Notes under the pieces: model-generated
The model's input: only the letters and a program-made list of their open reading frames with translations
Databases searched by the model: none
Told to the model about the DNA's origin: nothing
Shown: piece after piece, positions 15,705-23,597 of the stretch
Numbering within the stretch: position 1 is the stretch's first letter
Layout: each line of letters starts with the position of its first letter
Program-made: the position numbers and the translations under genes
Source of the DNA: VFMC01 sp031404435
GTDB taxonomy: Bacteria > Actinomycetota > Acidimicrobiia > Acidimicrobiales > Ilumatobacteraceae
Direction of reading: 5' to 3'
Length of the DNA: 64,000 nucleotides
Assembly (NCBI GenBank): GCA_031404435.1
Contig: JANNHO010000339.1
Coordinates: forward strand, 1-64,000

Positions 15705-17300
15705 ATGAACGACGTACACGAGGCCGACGCCGCGACGGTGACCAAGGAACTCATCTATCACCGGTTCTTCCTGCCCACGGCGCGACGCAATGCCGACCGG
15801 CCGTGCACGACGAACGCAGCGACCGGTGTCACCCGAACATACGCTCAACACCTTGACCGGGTGGGCCGTGCGATCGGCGGGTTACAAGGGCTCGGCGTCG
15901 GCCGTGGCGACCGGTTCGCGTTGATGATGGCGAACTCGCCGGAGTACCTCGAGTTGTTCCACGCAGCGATGCTCGGCGGTGGTGTGGTCAACCCGTTGAA
16001 CCTGCGCTTTGCCCCGAACGAGTTGGCGTACGTGCTGAAGGACTCGGGCAGCACCGTGTGCTTCGTCGACAAGATGTTCGCACCGCTGATCGACGCGGTG
16101 AAGGAGGCCGCCGGTCTCGAGCACGTGATCCTCGTCGGCGACGGCGACGTCGCGCACACGATGAGCTACGAGGCGATGCTTGCCGCGTCGGAGCCGGTCA
16201 TTCCAGAGGAAGGCGAGGAGTCCGACCCGGTCGTGCTGATGTACACCGGCGGGACAACAGGGTTGCCGAAGGGCGTGCTGTCGAGCCAGCGGGCGCAGAT
16301 CCTCAACGCCTACCACTGCCGGATGGGTTTGCCGTTCAACCGTGACACCAAGTACTTGATGTTGACGCCGATGTTTCATGCTGCTTCGACGTTCGCGATG
16401 GTCCTCGCATCGGCCGTTGGCGGACACATGGTGACCGTGCCGATGTTCGAGCCATCGGCAGCGATGCGGGCGATCCGCGAACATCGCCCGACGCTGACGG
16501 TGATGGTGCCGACGATGATCGGGATGGTGCTGGCGCACCCGGAGTTCACCGCTGATGCGCTGGACTGCGTCAACGACTTGGGCTATGGCGCCTCTCCGAT
16601 GCCGACGGTGCTGCTCGAGAAGTTGGCCGCGCTGTACCCGGCGCTGAACCTGTGGCAGGTGTACGGCATGACCGAGGCATCGCCCGCGCTGACGATGCTG
16701 ACACCCGCCGATCACCGCGCTGGCGGTGCGCTGCTGAAGTCGGCAGGCATGGCGGTGCCGGGTGTCGTGCTGTCGATCCGCGACGCTGACGGCAACGAAG
16801 TCGCAGACGGTGAGCCGGGGGAGGTGTGCGCCCGCGGTGGCAACTACATGATCGAGTACTGGAACAAGCCCGAGGCGACCGTCGAAGCGTTTACCGGGGG
16901 TTGGTACCACACCGGTGACGCCGGCTACATCGACGCCGAGGGCTACCTGTTCCTCGTCGACCGCGTGAAGGACATGATCGTGACCGGCGGTGAGAACGTG
17001 TACTCCTCCGAGGTCGAGAACGCGATTGCCAGCCACCCGGCCGTGCTGCAGGTTGCCGTCATCGGTGTTCCGAGCGACGAGTGGGGCGAAGCGGTGCATG
17101 CGATCGTCGTGCTCCGCCCGGATGCAACCGCCACCGAGGCCGAGATCATCACCCTCGCTCGGCGGTCGATCGCCGGGTTCATGCTGGGCTTGTCCGTTTC
17201 GTTCGGCGCCGATCCGCTGCCGCTGTCAGGTGCGATGAAGGTCCTCAAGCGTGAACTGCGCGCCCCCTACTGGGAGGGCCACGAGCGCCGGGTCGGCTGA
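15705..17300 (+). CDS. AMP-dependent acyl-CoA synthetase (FadD-type)
   Basis: A 531-residue adenylating enzyme. Motifs in order: LMYTGGTTGLPKGVLSS (P-loop A3), YGMTEASPALTML (A5), GWYHTGDAGYIDAEGYLFLVDRVKDMIVTGGENVYSSEVE (A7-A8 hinge), then LSGAMKVLKRELR with the catalytic Lys of A10. It probably activates a steroid side-chain or ring-derived carboxylate as its CoA thioester. It does not match my recollection of FadD3 closely enough to name. It diverges from echA20 across operator copy 2. ATG 15705 follows a GGGGGATA purine run. Confidence 0.85.
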   Translation: MNDVHEADAATVTKELIYHRFFLPTARRNADRPCTTNAATGVTRTYAQHLDRVGRAIGGLQGLGVGRGDRFALMMANSPEYLELFHAAMLGGGVVNPLNLRFAPNELAYVLKDSGSTVCFVDKMFAPLIDAVKEAAGLEHVILVGDGDVAHTMSYEAMLAASEPVIPEEGEESDPVVLMYTGGTTGLPKGVLSSQRAQILNAYHCRMGLPFNRDTKYLMLTPMFHAASTFAMVLASAVGGHMVTVPMFEPSAAMRAIREHRPTLTVMVPTMIGMVLAHPEFTADALDCVNDLGYGASPMPTVLLEKLAALYPALNLWQVYGMTEASPALTMLTPADHRAGGALLKSAGMAVPGVVLSIRDADGNEVADGEPGEVCARGGNYMIEYWNKPEATVEAFTGGWYHTGDAGYIDAEGYLFLVDRVKDMIVTGGENVYSSEVENAIASHPAVLQVAVIGVPSDEWGEAVHAIVVLRPDATATEAEIITLARRSIAGFMLGLSVSFGADPLPLSGAMKVLKRELRAPYWEGHERRVG

Positions 17301-17329
17301 CTGGCACGTTGGCAGGCCGGGTCGCAATC

Positions 17330-17335
17330 TAGAGT
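17330..17335 (+). promoter_or_regulatory. -10 hexamer TAGAGT
   Basis: It lies 6 nt before the GTG start at 17342 in the 41-bp gap after the synthetase gene, suggesting a separate leaderless transcript for the SDR. Confidence 0.45.
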
Positions 17336-17341
17336 CCGCAC

Positions 17342-18124
17342 GTGGGTACCGCGACGTTTGATTTCACCGGCGATGTCGTGCTGATCACGGGCGGCACGAA
17401 AGGTGTCGGTCGCGGCATCGCTGCACGTTTCGAGCAGGCAGGCGCGCAGGTGGTGGTATGTGCTCGTTCTGCCGGCGACAATCCTCTGCCGGATACGTGG
17501 GACTTTCGGGCCGCTGATCTTCGCGACGGTGAGCAGGCGTGGGGACTGGTCGACGGCATCGTTGCCACACATGGTCACATCGACGTGGTGATCAACAATG
17601 CCGGCGGTTCGCCCCCGGTCGAGACGGCGAGCGCGGCACCGCGGCTGACCGAGCGGATCGTCGCGTTGAACCTGCTGGCCCCGCTCTACATCAGCCAGCG
17701 GGCCAATCACCACATGCAGGGTCAGGCCGGGGGAGGGGCGATCGTCAACATCGGCAGCGTCTCCGCGCAGCGGCAGTCGCCGACCGCAGCGGCATACGGT
17801 GCGGCCAAGGCCGGCATGGCGAACTTCGCAATGACCGCGGCGCACGAGTGGGCGCCGAAGGTGCGGATCAACACGGTGATGGCAGGGATCATCCGTACCG
17901 AGCAAGCGGCCATGCACTACGGCGACGACGCGGCCATCGCTCGGATCGAGGGGATCATCCCCATGGGACGGATGGCCACCCCCGACGACATCGCCGATGC
18001 GTGCATGTACCTCGCGTCTTCGGCCGCGGCGTATGCCACCGGCGCCACCGTGCTGCTCGACGGCGGTGGCGACCGACCGGCGTTTCTCGCCGCACTGGAA
18101 GCGAACGACGTTCCCACGGGCTGA
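17342..18124 (+). CDS. Short-chain dehydrogenase (Rv3548c/Rv3549c-like)
   Basis: A 260-residue classical SDR. ITGGTKGVGRGIAARFEQAG is the cofactor loop, VCARSAG after beta-2 suggests NADP preference, and NNAGGSPP follows. IGSVSAQRQSPTAAAYGAAKAGM gives Ser/Tyr/Lys, and it ends in AYATGATVLLDGGGDRPAF. SDRs of this kind lie in mycobacterial KstR2-type clusters. The exact oxidation step is not assignable from sequence. It is followed directly by operator copy 3 and a second ligase gene. Confidence 0.8.
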   Translation: MGTATFDFTGDVVLITGGTKGVGRGIAARFEQAGAQVVVCARSAGDNPLPDTWDFRAADLRDGEQAWGLVDGIVATHGHIDVVINNAGGSPPVETASAAPRLTERIVALNLLAPLYISQRANHHMQGQAGGGAIVNIGSVSAQRQSPTAAAYGAAKAGMANFAMTAAHEWAPKVRINTVMAGIIRTEQAAMHYGDDAAIARIEGIIPMGRMATPDDIADACMYLASSAAAYATGATVLLDGGGDRPAFLAALEANDVPTG

Positions 18125-18133
18125 AGGTGACGA

Positions 18134-18152
18134 ATCTGACGTTGCGTCAGAT
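18134..18152. promoter_or_regulatory. Palindromic operator, copy 3 (ATCTGACG-TTG-CGTCAGAT)
   Basis: A perfect 8-bp inverted repeat in the 60-bp gap before the second acyl-CoA synthetase. It is further from its -10 hexamer (19 nt) than the other copies. Confidence 0.75.
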
Positions 18153-18171
18153 GCTCGCGACTGGTGCTGGC

Positions 18172-18177
18172 TACCAT
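18172..18177 (+). promoter_or_regulatory. -10 hexamer TACCAT
   Basis: It is 7 nt before ATG 18185 with no Shine-Dalgarno sequence, again a leaderless layout. Confidence 0.5.
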
Positions 18178-18184
18178 CGCCGCC

Positions 18185-19636
18185 ATGCCGATCCTTCCGC
18201 TCGGGCGGGCGTTCACCGAGGCCGCACTGCGCGACCCCGACCGCCCCGCCGTCACCGTCGACGACGTCACCACCACCCGAGCTCAGCTCGAATCGCTGGC
18301 CAACCGGATGGCCAGAGCATTTGCCGAGCTTGGTCTGAAGCTGGGTGACTACGTCACGATCGGGCTGCCGAACTCAGCAGAGTTCTTCGCCGCCACGCTT
18401 GCTGCGTGGAAGCTCGGCGCAGTGCCCCAGCCGGTGTCGCCGCGGTTGCCCAAGCGTGAGCGCGAGGCGATCGTCGAACTTGCCGGTTCGGTGCTGGTGC
18501 TCGGTGCCGACTCCGATGCGCACCCTGGCCGGGTCTGCTTGCCGGTCGGCTGGTTGCCGGACGAGTCGTTGGATGATTCGCCGCTGCCCGATGTGATCGC
18601 ACCGACGTGGAAAGCGCCCACGTCTGGTGGCTCGACGGGTCGCCCGAAGCTGATCGTCGCCGGTGATCCAGGCGTCATCGACACTGACGCGCCACCGGCG
18701 ATGGGAGTGCACCGCGATGGCGTGATGCTGGTCCCGGGCCCGATGTATCACAACGCCCCGTTCAGCTACTCGGGGCGTGGTCTGGTCATGGGCAACCACA
18801 TCGTCACGATGTCCCGGTTCGATGCCGCAGCCACCCTCGCCGCGGTGGAACGGCACCGGCCCGACTGGATGCTGCTAGTACCGACGATGATGCTGCGCAT
18901 CTCCCGCCTCGAGGGTCACGCCGACCATGACATGTCGTCGGTGCTGGTGGTGTGGCACATGGCCGCGCCGTGCCCGCCATGGTTGAAGGAGTCATGGATC
19001 GATTGGCTCGGCGGCGAGCGGATCTTCGAGTTGTACGCAGGCACCGAAGCCCAGTCGGTGACCGTGATCCGCGGTGACGAGTGGATGACCAGGCGCGGCT
19101 CGGTCGGTCGCCCGATCTTCGGCGAGATGAAGGTGGTCGACACCGACGGCAACGACGCCGCGCCGGGCGAGGTCGGCGAGATCTACATGCGCGCCCCCGA
19201 AGGTATGGTCACGTACCGCTACCTCGGGGCCGACCCGAAACGCAATGATGAGGGTTGGGATTCGCTCGGCGACATGGGTTGGATCGACGTCGACGGCTAC
19301 GTGTTTCTCACGGACCGGCTGGGCGACATGATCCTGTCCGGTGGTGCCAACATCTACCCGGCCGAGGTGGAGGCAGCGATCGACGAGCACCCGTCGGTGC
19401 TGTCGAGCGCAGTGATCGGCCTGCCCGACGAGGACCTCGGCAGCCGGATCCACGCGATCGTGCAACCAGCCGCCGGCTTGACGATCAGCGACGACGACCT
19501 ACGTGCCCACCTAGCCGAGCGGCTCGTGCGCTACAAGATCCCGCGCACGTTCGAGTTTGTCGCGGACCCCCTGCGCGACGACGCCGGCAAGGTCCGCCGC
19601 AGCCAACTCCGCGCCGACCGCTCCGGCACGGCGTAG
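18185..19636 (+). CDS. Acyl-CoA synthetase of the bile-acid ligase (BaiB-like) type
   Basis: A 483-residue AMP-binding enzyme. The A3 loop reads APTSGGSTGRPKLI, a pattern I associate with bile acid-CoA ligases. It is followed by YHNAPFSYSGRGL, ELYAGTEAQSVT (A5), GWDSLGDMGWIDVDGYVFLTDRLGDMILSGG (A7-A8) and DDAGKVRRSQLRAD (A10 Lys). The N-terminus is shorter than that of usual FadD enzymes. A steroid or bile-acid side-chain carboxylate is a plausible substrate. Operator copy 3 lies upstream, so it belongs to the palindrome regulon. Confidence 0.83.
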   Translation: MPILPLGRAFTEAALRDPDRPAVTVDDVTTTRAQLESLANRMARAFAELGLKLGDYVTIGLPNSAEFFAATLAAWKLGAVPQPVSPRLPKREREAIVELAGSVLVLGADSDAHPGRVCLPVGWLPDESLDDSPLPDVIAPTWKAPTSGGSTGRPKLIVAGDPGVIDTDAPPAMGVHRDGVMLVPGPMYHNAPFSYSGRGLVMGNHIVTMSRFDAAATLAAVERHRPDWMLLVPTMMLRISRLEGHADHDMSSVLVVWHMAAPCPPWLKESWIDWLGGERIFELYAGTEAQSVTVIRGDEWMTRRGSVGRPIFGEMKVVDTDGNDAAPGEVGEIYMRAPEGMVTYRYLGADPKRNDEGWDSLGDMGWIDVDGYVFLTDRLGDMILSGGANIYPAEVEAAIDEHPSVLSSAVIGLPDEDLGSRIHAIVQPAAGLTISDDDLRAHLAERLVRYKIPRTFEFVADPLRDDAGKVRRSQLRADRSGTA

Positions 19637-19690
19637 CCGACGAGCCCGGCACCCGGCGGCCCACCAGGGCTGGTTAGGTGACTTGATCGT

Positions 19691-19799
19691 GGGTCCGGGG
19701 CTGACAAGGAGGGAACGACACCTACGGCAATTGCCATCCAGCGCGACCGGCTCTCTCACCCTCGAACTCCGGCACTTCGGTCAGTCATGCCCCGGACCC
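19691..19799. repeat. 11-bp inverted repeat pair flanking ~87 bp
   Basis: GGGTCCGGGGC (19691-19701) and its exact complement GCCCCGGACCC (19789-19799) bracket noncoding sequence in the 242-bp gap between two convergent genes. It could form a long hairpin ending both transcripts, or mark a decayed small element. Nothing else is recognisable in this gap. Confidence 0.4.
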
Positions 19800-19878
19800 A
19801 ACCCGAATCCTACGACGGCTGCGCCCAGGTGAAAAGGCCCAATTGTGTGACAGTCGGTCGGCCCCGGCTTGCTGGATG

Positions 19879-20286
19879 TCAAGGACTCGTGGTTGCCCCG
19901 CTGGCCTGTTGCGCCGCTTCCATTTCGGCGAGAAGCGCTGCCGGCCAACGACCACCACACCAGATCGTGTCTTTGGATATCTGGCCATCGCGCAATTTGA
20001 GGATGTGCGCCTGATGGCACATGTGGGCCACCCCTTGCTCGTCCCAGCGCAGGGTCAGTTCGACCAGTTCCCCGTCAGCCAGCGCGGTACGCCGGACATC
20101 TTCGAATCGACCCGGTTCTGCGTACCACTTGCTGAGCTCGGCTTGAACCGCCCCTGCACCCCGGACCGAATAACGCCAGTTCGGGACCGTGGCGTCGAGC
20201 ACCACGTCGTCACAATAGATTTCGACGGGAATCCTCGCGGCCTCGATCCCCGCCACGAACTCGTCAACGGCACTCGTGCTCTTCAT
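19879..20286 (-). CDS. SnoaL-like/NTF2-fold protein
   Basis: A 135-residue protein: VDEFVAGIEAARIPVEIYCDDVVLDATVPNWRY..., then ELTLRWDEQGVAHMCHQAHILKLRDGQISKDTIWCGG. This is the NTF2-like cone fold with a C-terminal strand pair. The purine-rich AAGGTGATGAC precedes the ATG at 20284-20286. It is third in the leftward cassette cupin-SnoaL-SnoaL that diverges from a TetR gene. The substrate is unknown. Confidence 0.65.
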   Translation of the reverse strand: MKSTSAVDEFVAGIEAARIPVEIYCDDVVLDATVPNWRYSVRGAGAVQAELSKWYAEPGRFEDVRRTALADGELVELTLRWDEQGVAHMCHQAHILKLRDGQISKDTIWCGGRWPAALLAEMEAAQQASGATTSP

Positions 20287-20351
20287 GTCATCACCTTTCG
20301 TGTCTGTCTGTGTCTGGGTTCTCGCTGTGTCTGGTTCTGCCTGTGCCCCTG

Positions 20352-20690
20352 TCAACCTTTGACGTAGGAGAGCTTCTCGGAGATCTGGCCTCCACGAACG
20401 CGAAACACATCAACGCCCCGCACGTGTCCGTCGTCCCACGTGTATCGCCACAGCTGGACCACCCGGTCGGCCGCGGCAAACGACTCCTCCTCATGGAACG
20501 CGGCAGCATCGTTATCAAAGATCGGTTGCCACGCCGCACGGACGGCATCCTTGCCGACGTAACGAGTGCCGTCGGGTGCGGGACCTGTGGCATCGAATAT
20601 GCAGTCATCGGTGACCAGCGCCAACGCGGCGTCGAGGTCGTGTGCCGCCCAGGCTGCGCCGAACGCCGCGATGACTTCGATCTCGTTCAC
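20352..20690 (-). CDS. SnoaL-like polyketide-cyclase-fold protein
   Basis: A 112-residue NTF2-like protein with the canonical start VNEIEVIAAFGAAWAAHDLDAALALVTDDCIFDATGP, the mid motif GKDAVRAAW and the end GHVRGVDVFRVRGGQISEKLSYVKG. GTG 20688-20690 is the start, 4 bp after the cupin stop. Such domains are small isomerase, cyclase or hydratase-like enzymes, or ligand binders. It is the second gene of the TetR-linked cassette. Confidence 0.7.
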   Translation of the reverse strand: MNEIEVIAAFGAAWAAHDLDAALALVTDDCIFDATGPAPDGTRYVGKDAVRAAWQPIFDNDAAAFHEEESFAAADRVVQLWRYTWDDGHVRGVDVFRVRGGQISEKLSYVKG

Positions 20691-20694
20691 GTCG

Positions 20695-21060
20695 TCAGTT
20701 TCCGGGGGTGGTGGCGTAGTTGCTCGCTCCGAACCAATCGACCACCACCACTGCCTCGTCACCGACGACCCAGGCATCATGACCGCTGGGAAGCGAGGTG
20801 ACATCGCCGGGGCCGGCGATGAATTCGGTCCCGTCGTCCATGCGGATCGCCAATCGGCCGCTGACGTGGTACTGGAAGTGGGGCGCGAGGCAGCTCGCGG
20901 TTTGAGCGATTGGTTTGACGTCGTTGGACCACCGCCACCCCGGCTCGAGCACGAGCCGACCAACCTCGGCACCGCCGATGTTGATGATCTCGGCGCGGCC
21001 ATTGGGAAACTGTCTCACCTCATCAGCAGTGACAAAACTACGATGCTCGGTACTTTGCAC
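20695..21060 (-). CDS. Cupin-domain protein
   Basis: A 121-residue single cupin. GRLVLEPGWRWSNDVKP, then CLAPHFQYHVSGRLAIRMDDGTEFIAGPGDVTSLPSGHDAWVVGDEAVVVVDW. The His-poor first motif (HFQYHVSG) and the G-D-V-x-x-L-P-x-G-H second motif fit a small-molecule-binding cupin more than a full metalloenzyme. It is first in the leftward cassette, 105 bp from a divergent TetR gene, with an operator-like palindrome between them. Confidence 0.7.
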   Translation of the reverse strand: MQSTEHRSFVTADEVRQFPNGRAEIINIGGAEVGRLVLEPGWRWSNDVKPIAQTASCLAPHFQYHVSGRLAIRMDDGTEFIAGPGDVTSLPSGHDAWVVGDEAVVVVDWFGASNYATTPGN

Positions 21061-21112
21061 GGCGGTTGCTCCTTCTCGGCTTGTCGGGTCCGGTACACTC
21101 GACGGTATTCAA

Positions 21113-21132
21113 CCTACCTACTAGTAAGTAAG
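21113..21132. promoter_or_regulatory. TetR-type operator CCTACCTACTAGTAAGTAAG
   Basis: An inverted repeat centred on CTAG, with 8 of 10 half-site positions paired. It lies in the divergent region between cupin and TetR genes and resembles classic AT-rich TetR/AcrR operators. It probably gives autoregulation and control of the cupin-SnoaL cassette. Confidence 0.65.
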
Positions 21133-21165
21133 AGGTCAAGGAAAATTTTACGCCCACACGACACC

Positions 21166-21792
21166 ATGGGGCCTGACGCGATCTTTTCAGGACTACCCGG
21201 CGATAGGGACACCGCTTCGCTGGTGCTCGATGCCGCAGAACGGCTTGTGCAGACTCGCGGGTTCAACTCGTTCAGCTACGCCGACGTCGCTCGCGAACTC
21301 GAGCTCACCAAGGCTGCGCTTCATTACCACTTCGCCACGAAGGCGGATCTTGGCGAGGCTCTGCTTGAACGCTTCGCCGCACGCTTCGCGAGCGCGCTCG
21401 ACAGAATCGATGCCAAACCCGCGCGCGCGCCGGACAAGCTTGCCGCCTACGCCGACCTGTACCTCGATGTGCTGCGTCGCGACCAGATGTGCCTGTGCGG
21501 GATGCTCGCGGCCGAATACCGAACGCTGCCCGAACGCATGCAGGTGATCGTGGTCCGATTCTTCAACGACAACGAAGCTTGGCTGACGGGGGTCGTCGAG
21601 CGAGGGCAAACGGAGGGCACGATCGACGGCGCCGTATCACCTCACGACGCGGCGCGCTCGATTGTTGCTGCGTTCGAAGGTGCCATGCTGATCGCTCGGC
21701 CTTTTGGTGACGTGGCATGGTTTCAGGCCACGGCGGCCACCGTTCTCAACGGTCTGGTCAGCGCGGCCTCTGTGCCGGCTCGCGGGCAGTGA
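21166..21792 (+). CDS. TetR/AcrR-family transcriptional regulator
   Basis: A 208-residue regulator. The N-terminal helix-turn-helix reads LVLDAAERLVQTRGFNSFSYADVARELELTKAALHYHFATKADLGEALLERF (residues about 15-65), followed by an all-helical ligand domain. ATG 21166 is chosen because it lies just before the HTH. The longer open frame upstream runs through the divergent cupin gene. The 3' end overlaps the convergent membrane protein gene by 35 bp. It probably controls the cupin/SnoaL cassette through the CTAG-centred palindrome. Confidence 0.85.
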   Translation: MGPDAIFSGLPGDRDTASLVLDAAERLVQTRGFNSFSYADVARELELTKAALHYHFATKADLGEALLERFAARFASALDRIDAKPARAPDKLAAYADLYLDVLRRDQMCLCGMLAAEYRTLPERMQVIVVRFFNDNEAWLTGVVERGQTEGTIDGAVSPHDAARSIVAAFEGAMLIARPFGDVAWFQATAATVLNGLVSAASVPARGQ

Positions 21793-22621
21793 GCCGCAGC
21801 GCCAGGAGCCAGGCGGCCGCGATGGCACCCGCCCCGAACCAGGCAAACCACACCCACGTTGCAACCTCGCTAGCCGAGAACAATGAGTGATGTCGCGCGG
21901 ACACCGCGACCGTCGCCACGGTGAACGCGAGCATGGCAATCGTGATCGGGATCACGTCAACCAGCGTTGCGCGTGCCGAGTATCGCCAACAGCACCAGGC
22001 GATGGCCAAGAAGGGGCCACTGTAGAACTGAGCCAGGCCGTTGCTGATCGGCCACGGCCAGGCATCGACCATGAGCTCCCGGGCCACCAACAACAACACA
22101 CCGATCACCCCGTAGAACGCCGCCTGCACCTGCAGAACTCGCCGAGCGGCGATGGTCAGCGATGGGCCAGGAGATGGTGGTCCCGTGCGGCCCCGAGTCC
22201 ACAGGATCAAGGCCACGCCCAGCAGCGGATACACGACGTAGGACCCGGTCCACACCCACACCGGTGCCAGGTCGAAGTCGAATGCCTCCAGATTCAAGAG
22301 CGTGACGATGAGCAACAGGGCTGTGAAGATGATCACCGCCGGCGGCCCGGGTGTGATCTGGGACCGAAACCGGGCGATCGCACAGCAGCCCATGTAGACG
22401 GTGCCGAACAGGTAGAGCGAGGCGACGAACCGGGCGTGGAGCGGCGGTAGCAGCGCCCAGGTAAACGACTCGTCCATGCGCGCCGGGACGACGAAACCGA
22501 GGTAGGCGACGAACAACGCGGCGACGGTGATGACGCCGAAGTAGGCCCGCTCGGCCAGGTGGATTCCGGATGGCGTCGGTGCGGATTGGCCCGTGCCGTA
22601 TCGTCCGCTCTCTCCCACCAT
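21758..22621 (-). CDS. Polytopic membrane protein, function unknown
   Basis: A 287-residue protein with about eight hydrophobic helices, for example YFGVITVAALFVAYLGFVV, ARFVASLYLFGTVYMGCCAI, AVIIFTALLLIVTLLNL and AFYGVIGVLLLVARELM. It has no conserved catalytic motif I recognise. ATG 22619-22621 (MVGESGRYG) follows an AGAGGG-like sequence. An open extension to 22726 adds a hydrophilic arm and is less likely. Confidence 0.6.
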   Translation of the reverse strand: MVGESGRYGTGQSAPTPSGIHLAERAYFGVITVAALFVAYLGFVVPARMDESFTWALLPPLHARFVASLYLFGTVYMGCCAIARFRSQITPGPPAVIIFTALLLIVTLLNLEAFDFDLAPVWVWTGSYVVYPLLGVALILWTRGRTGPPSPGPSLTIAARRVLQVQAAFYGVIGVLLLVARELMVDAWPWPISNGLAQFYSGPFLAIAWCCWRYSARATLVDVIPITIAMLAFTVATVAVSARHHSLFSASEVATWVWFAWFGAGAIAAAWLLALRLTAREPAQRPR

Positions 22622-22762
22622 GACGGCCCTCTGTCGGTGATCCGGGCCGGAATCGGCCGGTACGCGAATGGTAGTTCGCTCCACGCCACGGTTGCGTTGC
22701 TGCATCGTTTCCGGGTAGTACGACACGCTAGGGCGATTCGTGATTCGGGGGTGCCCGGCGCC

Positions 22763-23569
22763 TCAGGGGTGTTGGGAGCTGACGCTCACTACCTCGCCGG
22801 TCATGTACGAGCTGTACTGCGAGGCGAGGAACACGATGACGTTGGCGATCTCCCATGGTTCAGCGGCGCGGCCGAACGCTTCCCGTGACGTCAACTCCGT
22901 AAGCAATTCGGGCGAGGTCACCTTGGCCAGGTTGGCGTGCATCGCCAGGCTTGGCGCCACGGCATTGATCCGCACACCGCGGGGCGCGGCTTCGATGGCC
23001 GTGCAACGGGTGAACGCCATTACCCCTGCCTTCGCCGCGGCATAGTGCGCTTGGCCGGCCTGCGCCCGCCATCCGAGGACCGACGCGTTGTTGACGATGA
23101 CGCCGGCACCACGCGGGTACATGTGTGCAAGCGCAGCCCTGGTGACCCGGAACGTACCGGTGAGGGTGACATCGAGCACCAGCGACCACTGCGCATCCGT
23201 CATCTCATGCACCTCGGCGGTACCACCGAGACCGGCGTTGTTGACAACGACATCGATCCCGCCGAGGGCCTCGGCCGCTCCATCGATCATGGCCTGCACG
23301 CTCGATTCATCGGTGACGTCGGCGACGATGCAGAGCACGCCCAACTCCTCGGCGGTCTCGCGGAGCCGCCGCTCGTGCTTGTCGGCGATCACCACCCGCG
23401 CTCCTTCGGCGAGACATCGCTGCGCTGTGGCCGAACCGATGCCGCTGCCCGCCGCGGCGGTGACGAGCACTCCTGTGCCGAGGAGCAGCCCGTGGGCCGG
23501 GGGCGGGGCGGCGGGCGGGTTCGGGCGAGGGGCGGCGGGCGGGTTCGGGCGAGGTGCCGGTGGGGTCAT
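22763..23569 (-). CDS. ipdF: IpdF, steroid ring-degradation SDR
   Basis: A 268-residue SDR whose core follows mycobacterial IpdF (Rv3559c) closely: LVTAAAGSGIGSATAQRCLAEGARVVIADKHERRL, then NNAGLGGTAEVHEMT, VIVNNASVLGWRAQAGQAHYAAAKAGVMAFTRC, and the very characteristic end SSYMTGEVVSVSSQHP. IpdF oxidises or reduces the hydroxyl group of HIP-derived CoA intermediates. The first 25 residues are an extra Pro-rich leader encoded by a 24-bp tandem repeat. The gene lies 28 bp downstream of fadE30 in the same operon. Confidence 0.87.
   Translation of the reverse strand: MTPPAPRPNPPAAPRPNPPAAPPPAHGLLLGTGVLVTAAAGSGIGSATAQRCLAEGARVVIADKHERRLRETAEELGVLCIVADVTDESSVQAMIDGAAEALGGIDVVVNNAGLGGTAEVHEMTDAQWSLVLDVTLTGTFRVTRAALAHMYPRGAGVIVNNASVLGWRAQAGQAHYAAAKAGVMAFTRCTAIEAAPRGVRINAVAPSLAMHANLAKVTSPELLTELTSREAFGRAAEPWEIANVIVFLASQYSSYMTGEVVSVSSQHP
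23505..23552. repeat. Two perfect 24-bp tandem repeats in the ipdF N-terminus
   Basis: Two identical GC-rich units (23505-23528, 23529-23552) encode the repeated octapeptide PPAAPRPN at the start of IpdF. The leader precedes the first Rossmann strand and is absent from the mycobacterial protein I recall. Confidence 0.85.
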
Positions 23570-23597
23570 TGTCGTTGCCTTTCGAGCGGTGCGGCCA

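Noticed and set aside
15705..17300. FadD3 as the name of the first acyl-CoA synthetase
   Set aside because: Position fits, but the segments I can compare do not match FadD3 well enough, so only the enzyme class is stated.
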